Shown one piece after another: positions 61,558-64,000 of a stretch of DNA of 64,000 bases. Within the stretch, counting starts at the first letter, position 1. Each line of letters starts with the position of its first letter. Made by a program: the position numbers and the translations under genes. The notes beneath the pieces were generated by a model that saw only the letters and a list, made by a program, of their open reading frames with translations, did no database searches and was not told where the DNA came from. Origin of the DNA: Methanoregula sp. PtaU1.Bin051 (GTDB lineage: Archaea; Halobacteriota; Methanomicrobia; Methanomicrobiales; Methanospirillaceae); the NCBI GenBank assembly GCA_002067895.1, contig MVRE01000013.1:62001-126000 (forward strand), read 5' to 3'.

Positions 61558-62370
61558 CTACCCGAACAGGCCGAAGAGCCCGCGGCTCTGTTGTTCGGCA
61601 GACGCAACCTGGCCGAGCCGGGCATTCTCTTCCTGCATAATCCGGAGCTGCTCTTCGAGCATGGCCCGGGTTTCGGTGTCAAGGCCCGCGGTATTCATGA
61701 GCTGCTCGATCTGCCGTATGCGGTTCTGGTTCTCTGTCGTCAGGTGGGTGAGTTCAGCCGCTGAGACGCGATCGCCGCCGAAGAAGAACCTGCTGAAGGC
61801 ATCCCGGCTCCGGATCTGCTCTTCAAGCTGCCATGTCTGCAGGGCGGAGTTGTTGAAGTCGCGGGCGATTTCGGATACCTGCGGCCCTATCCCGCCGGTG
61901 ATATCTTCCATGGCAAGGAGCGTGTGGACGGCCAGGCGGACCTCATTATCGTTTGCGACCCACCCGGCGCGGACCGGTGTCGCGTTGCGGAGCGTTGCGT
62001 TCAGCACGTTGCGTTCCTGGAGGATCCTTTCGCGTATTACGGACGTGTTCCGAACAGCGTCCGTCTCATTCGCTCGGAGCGCTGTCTGTATCTCTTGACG
62101 TTCCCGTGTCTGGTTCTGGACCGGGGGCTCCACCTCCTTACCGGTCTGGTTCCTGTTTCTGAGCTGTTCCTGAATAGTCTCGCGTACCTGCGTGACATTC
62201 TCTTCAATCCTGTCAACGACTTTTCTTACCGCATCGCCCTGGCCCTGATTATCGTTGGAGGGAAGGGCAATACCGGCAGGTCTTCCGATCTCGTTTCCGG
62301 CTGCGGTTACGGGCATCGCAAGAATGGATAAACAGATGGCAATGATCAGGATTACAGTTATGCGTTTCAT
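61558..62370 (-). CDS. Secreted coiled-coil protein
   Basis: The protein has 270 residues. Start 62370 (MKRITV) gives a standard signal peptide ending PVTAAG; a longer start nine residues upstream is less likely. Residues about 45-130 are Gln/Glu/Asn-rich helices with several NxT sites. The remainder is helical with heptads (ELTHLTTENQNRIRQIEQLM, and MLEEQLRIMQEENARLG). No known domain. Probably an exported fibrous protein. Confidence 0.7.
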   Translation of the reverse strand: MKRITVILIIAICLSILAMPVTAAGNEIGRPAGIALPSNDNQGQGDAVRKVVDRIEENVTQVRETIQEQLRNRNQTGKEVEPPVQNQTRERQEIQTALRANETDAVRNTSVIRERILQERNVLNATLRNATPVRAGWVANDNEVRLAVHTLLAMEDITGGIGPQVSEIARDFNNSALQTWQLEEQIRSRDAFSRFFFGGDRVSAAELTHLTTENQNRIRQIEQLMNTAGLDTETRAMLEEQLRIMQEENARLGQVASAEQQSRGLFGLFG

Positions 62371-62640
62371 GAGCAATCCCACGTATTTTATTTGCACCTT
62401 TCTTTCAGGCTGTTAAAAAATATTTTGAAATTATATTGCTCACTCAAGAAAACCGTACGTCCTGCACTTCAAGGGCAGCAGGGATTGGCGGAATACCGGT
62501 ATAATGGTTTTGAAGCAGCTGTCATATCCCGGCCAAAAGATAAGGAAAGAAGAGAATTATCCCCGTTCGTATTCCGGAAAATTTCCGGAAAATTTTCATT
62601 GCATTCAACGGATGGTATTTGATATGTTAAAATTGCACGA

Positions 62641-62808
62641 TTAATCCGCGGGCTCGCATTTCAGCCCGATCTGGTTGCTGTTGCACTGCCGGTAATCAAG
62701 CCCGCAGATCGTACATGCGGGATACGCCGCCTTCGCCCGGTATTCCTTGTCTTTCCACAGGGTCCGGATCCTTTCCTCATCTTCTGAAAATCTCCATAGA
62801 CTATCCAT
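62641..62808 (-). CDS. Small four-Cys zinc-binding protein
   Basis: The protein has 55 residues, read directly: MDSLWRFSEDEERIRTLWKD, then a segment with PACTICGLDYRQC and GLKCEP. Two CxxC-like pairs with 6-10 spacing suggest one zinc site. Unknown function. No clear ribosome site. Confidence is moderate because the gene is short. Confidence 0.5.
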   Translation of the reverse strand: MDSLWRFSEDEERIRTLWKDKEYRAKAAYPACTICGLDYRQCNSNQIGLKCEPAD

Positions 62809-63441
62809 CTATTTACATCTCTCTTTCTGTTGGTGCAACCATATCTCATATAATAAAACCGGGTGGCAGGGCATACCTGCATGGCATAAGAATCCGGCGA
62901 CAGGAAATCTGCCGGCCGTAGATTTTCAGGGTGGTGCAGGGGGTCGGGCCATGTATTAGCGTTCATGGCCGGCTGGGTACAGGGACAGAGTACAGCAACA
63001 TGATATTACCGGATTCTCTCTCGTGAAAATGCATTAGGCAACGGTAGGCGGCAACCATGCTATGGACCTGTGCGGACTGTCCGGATATCTGAAATATGTC
63101 ATCCGACCCCCCACATGCCCCTGTAATTTTGAACCGGTTTTTAGTGCAATTTTACGACAGAGAATGCTGGTATGATCCGGCCGGATCTTTTATAGGGGGT
63201 CGGATGGATATTTTCACTGCGCACAGAGTCCTCCCGCAGGCAGGACAAGTGAACCTGTGGAAACGGGACCGGTCAGGCTCCCTGCTAAAGAGCAGCGATC
63301 ACGGCCATAATAATGACGGCAGGGATGATGAAATCAATTCTATCGGGTTCTTCATGCCAGGCTCCTGAACAGAAGAGTTCAGCCGGGTGCGAAAAACGCA
63401 ATCCGATATGTTTATTTTTCAGACAGCACTGATTATTTCCT
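62809..63441. other. 633-base region without a supported gene
   Basis: No ORF here has a plausible start and protein-like composition. A 12-bp perfect inverted repeat, catccgaccccc (63100-63111) with gggggtcggatg (63195-63206), encloses about 83 bases. The second arm follows tttata, so a promoter or operator is possible. Confidence 0.4.
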
Positions 63442-63873
63442 ATGAAGAACCGGTTTATTGTCCTGCTTACCGTTGTTCTCATCATAGCCTGCATCATCAT
63501 CCTGTTCCTTGTCCTCGGCATCGGGAATAAACCGCTCCCTGACAACGAATGCGCAATGGCGATAACGGTCCGGGTGTCCGACACTGAGTTCGGGCGATCG
63601 GTGTCCGGCTTTAGCTCGAAATCCGGCATTTTCCCGGCAGTCACGATTGCAAAAGGCAGCGCCGAATGCGGCAAACCGATAGTTGTCACGCTATATGACG
63701 CAAACAGACAGATCGTTCTTTCACACGCCTACAATTCCCCGCCGCAGGGCATGGGCGGGACGACCGGTTACGGGGACTATAACCCGGGAAGGAACCTCAG
63801 TCCGGGCTCGTACTATTTGGAATGCTCATATGGCGATGCGCTTGTGAACCAGATCCAAATAACCATCGTCTGA
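63442..63873 (+). CDS. Small membrane-anchored hypothetical protein
   Basis: The protein has 143 residues. One N-terminal helix (FIVLLTVVLIIACIIILFLVLGI) anchors a beta-rich outside domain (CAMAITVRVSDTEFGRSVSGF, and two Cys: NECAM and AECGKP, with a third in ECSYGD). It has GYGDY and LSPGSYYLECSYG motifs. Unknown function. The 127 bases after its stop show nothing. Confidence 0.6.
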   Translation: MKNRFIVLLTVVLIIACIIILFLVLGIGNKPLPDNECAMAITVRVSDTEFGRSVSGFSSKSGIFPAVTIAKGSAECGKPIVVTLYDANRQIVLSHAYNSPPQGMGGTTGYGDYNPGRNLSPGSYYLECSYGDALVNQIQITIV

Positions 63874-64000
63874 TACCTGATATCTTTTTCCGCTTTTCCT
63901 GTCGTTGCGCCATTTGCCTTTATCCGGAAAAGTACCCGGAACGGGCCTGTCGGCTGGATCAGAAAAAGAGGAATCGGTACTCAGATTGGGGCCGGATTCA

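Noticed and set aside
63096-63368. Plus-strand 90-codon ORF
   Set aside because: No ribosome site, no family-like pattern, and it spans the inverted repeat arms.
63285-63420. Minus-strand short hydrophobic peptide frame (IDFIIPAVIIMAVIAAL)
   Set aside because: It resembles a membrane helix but has no acceptable start codon nearby.

Overview
The window is a piece of the chromosome of a methanogenic archaeon, most likely in Methanomicrobiales (Methanoregula-like). The reasons are two methanopterin-pathway genes (a chorismate lyase/RFA-P synthase fusion and MptE), archaeal DtdA, the ftsZ-secE-spt5 gene order, an archaeal His-type Thi4, a Thg1, a PGF-CTERM surface protein, many leaderless genes with a TATA box about 25-30 bases before the ATG, and histidine kinases of the archaeal RHD-box type. 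Most of the DNA is moderately GC-rich; positions 248-1870 are strikingly AT-rich and follow the tail of a transposase gene, so they look acquired.

Layout. 1-1870: transposase tail, a PIN-nuclease gene with a frameshift, and an unrecognised 330-residue protein. 1.9-5.8 kb: mptG fusion divergent from an exported glycosidase-like protein that may lack catalytic residues, then a DUF6790-type membrane protein. 6.0-9.9 kb: a Cache histidine kinase, a CheY protein and a REC-PAS-kinase that has Gln at the phospho-acceptor His. 10-14.6 kb: defence and toxin region with VapBC, HicAB and an Eco57I-like methylase with an altered catalytic motif; HicAB sits between two copies of the methylase 3' end. 14.7-22.3 kb: ABC ATPase, cupin, triple-Cache lipoprotein, small membrane proteins, rubrerythrin, Cys-rich proteins and a doubly broken hydrolase. 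22.3-32.4 kb: three sensory proteins (one with REC, eight PAS and a GAF), a KaiC-like protein, an amino-acid permease and a nitroreductase. 32.5-40.4 kb: a frameshifted DUF6790 protein, tRNA-Lys, a TrkA-N/DHH protein, a tandem 62-bp repeat array of mini-ORFs leading into mptE, a radical SAM protein with a helix-hairpin-helix tail, a site-2 protease, a PRC-barrel protein and Thg1. 40.4-47.1 kb: a seven-gene minus-strand cluster of exported and membrane proteins facing a membrane-anchored winged-helix regulator. 47.1-59.3 kb: ileS, a PEGA surface protein, aldehyde dehydrogenase, LOG-like protein, dtdA-ftsZ-secE-spt5, thiN and thi4. 59.3-64 kb: a conserved gene with an in-frame amber codon, a two-gene unit including a CHAT/caspase-like protease, a secreted coiled-coil protein and small proteins.

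The best candidates for something undescribed are the CHAT-like protease and its stand-alone partner domain (59995-61295), the mini-ORF repeat array before mptE (34983-35250), the surface cluster with its membrane regulator (40416-47102), and HicAB embedded between duplicated methylase ends (11620-12383). Several genes carry frameshifts or stops (307-854, 20876-22253, 32625-33120, 59301-59801). These should be confirmed by resequencing before they are treated as real decay.
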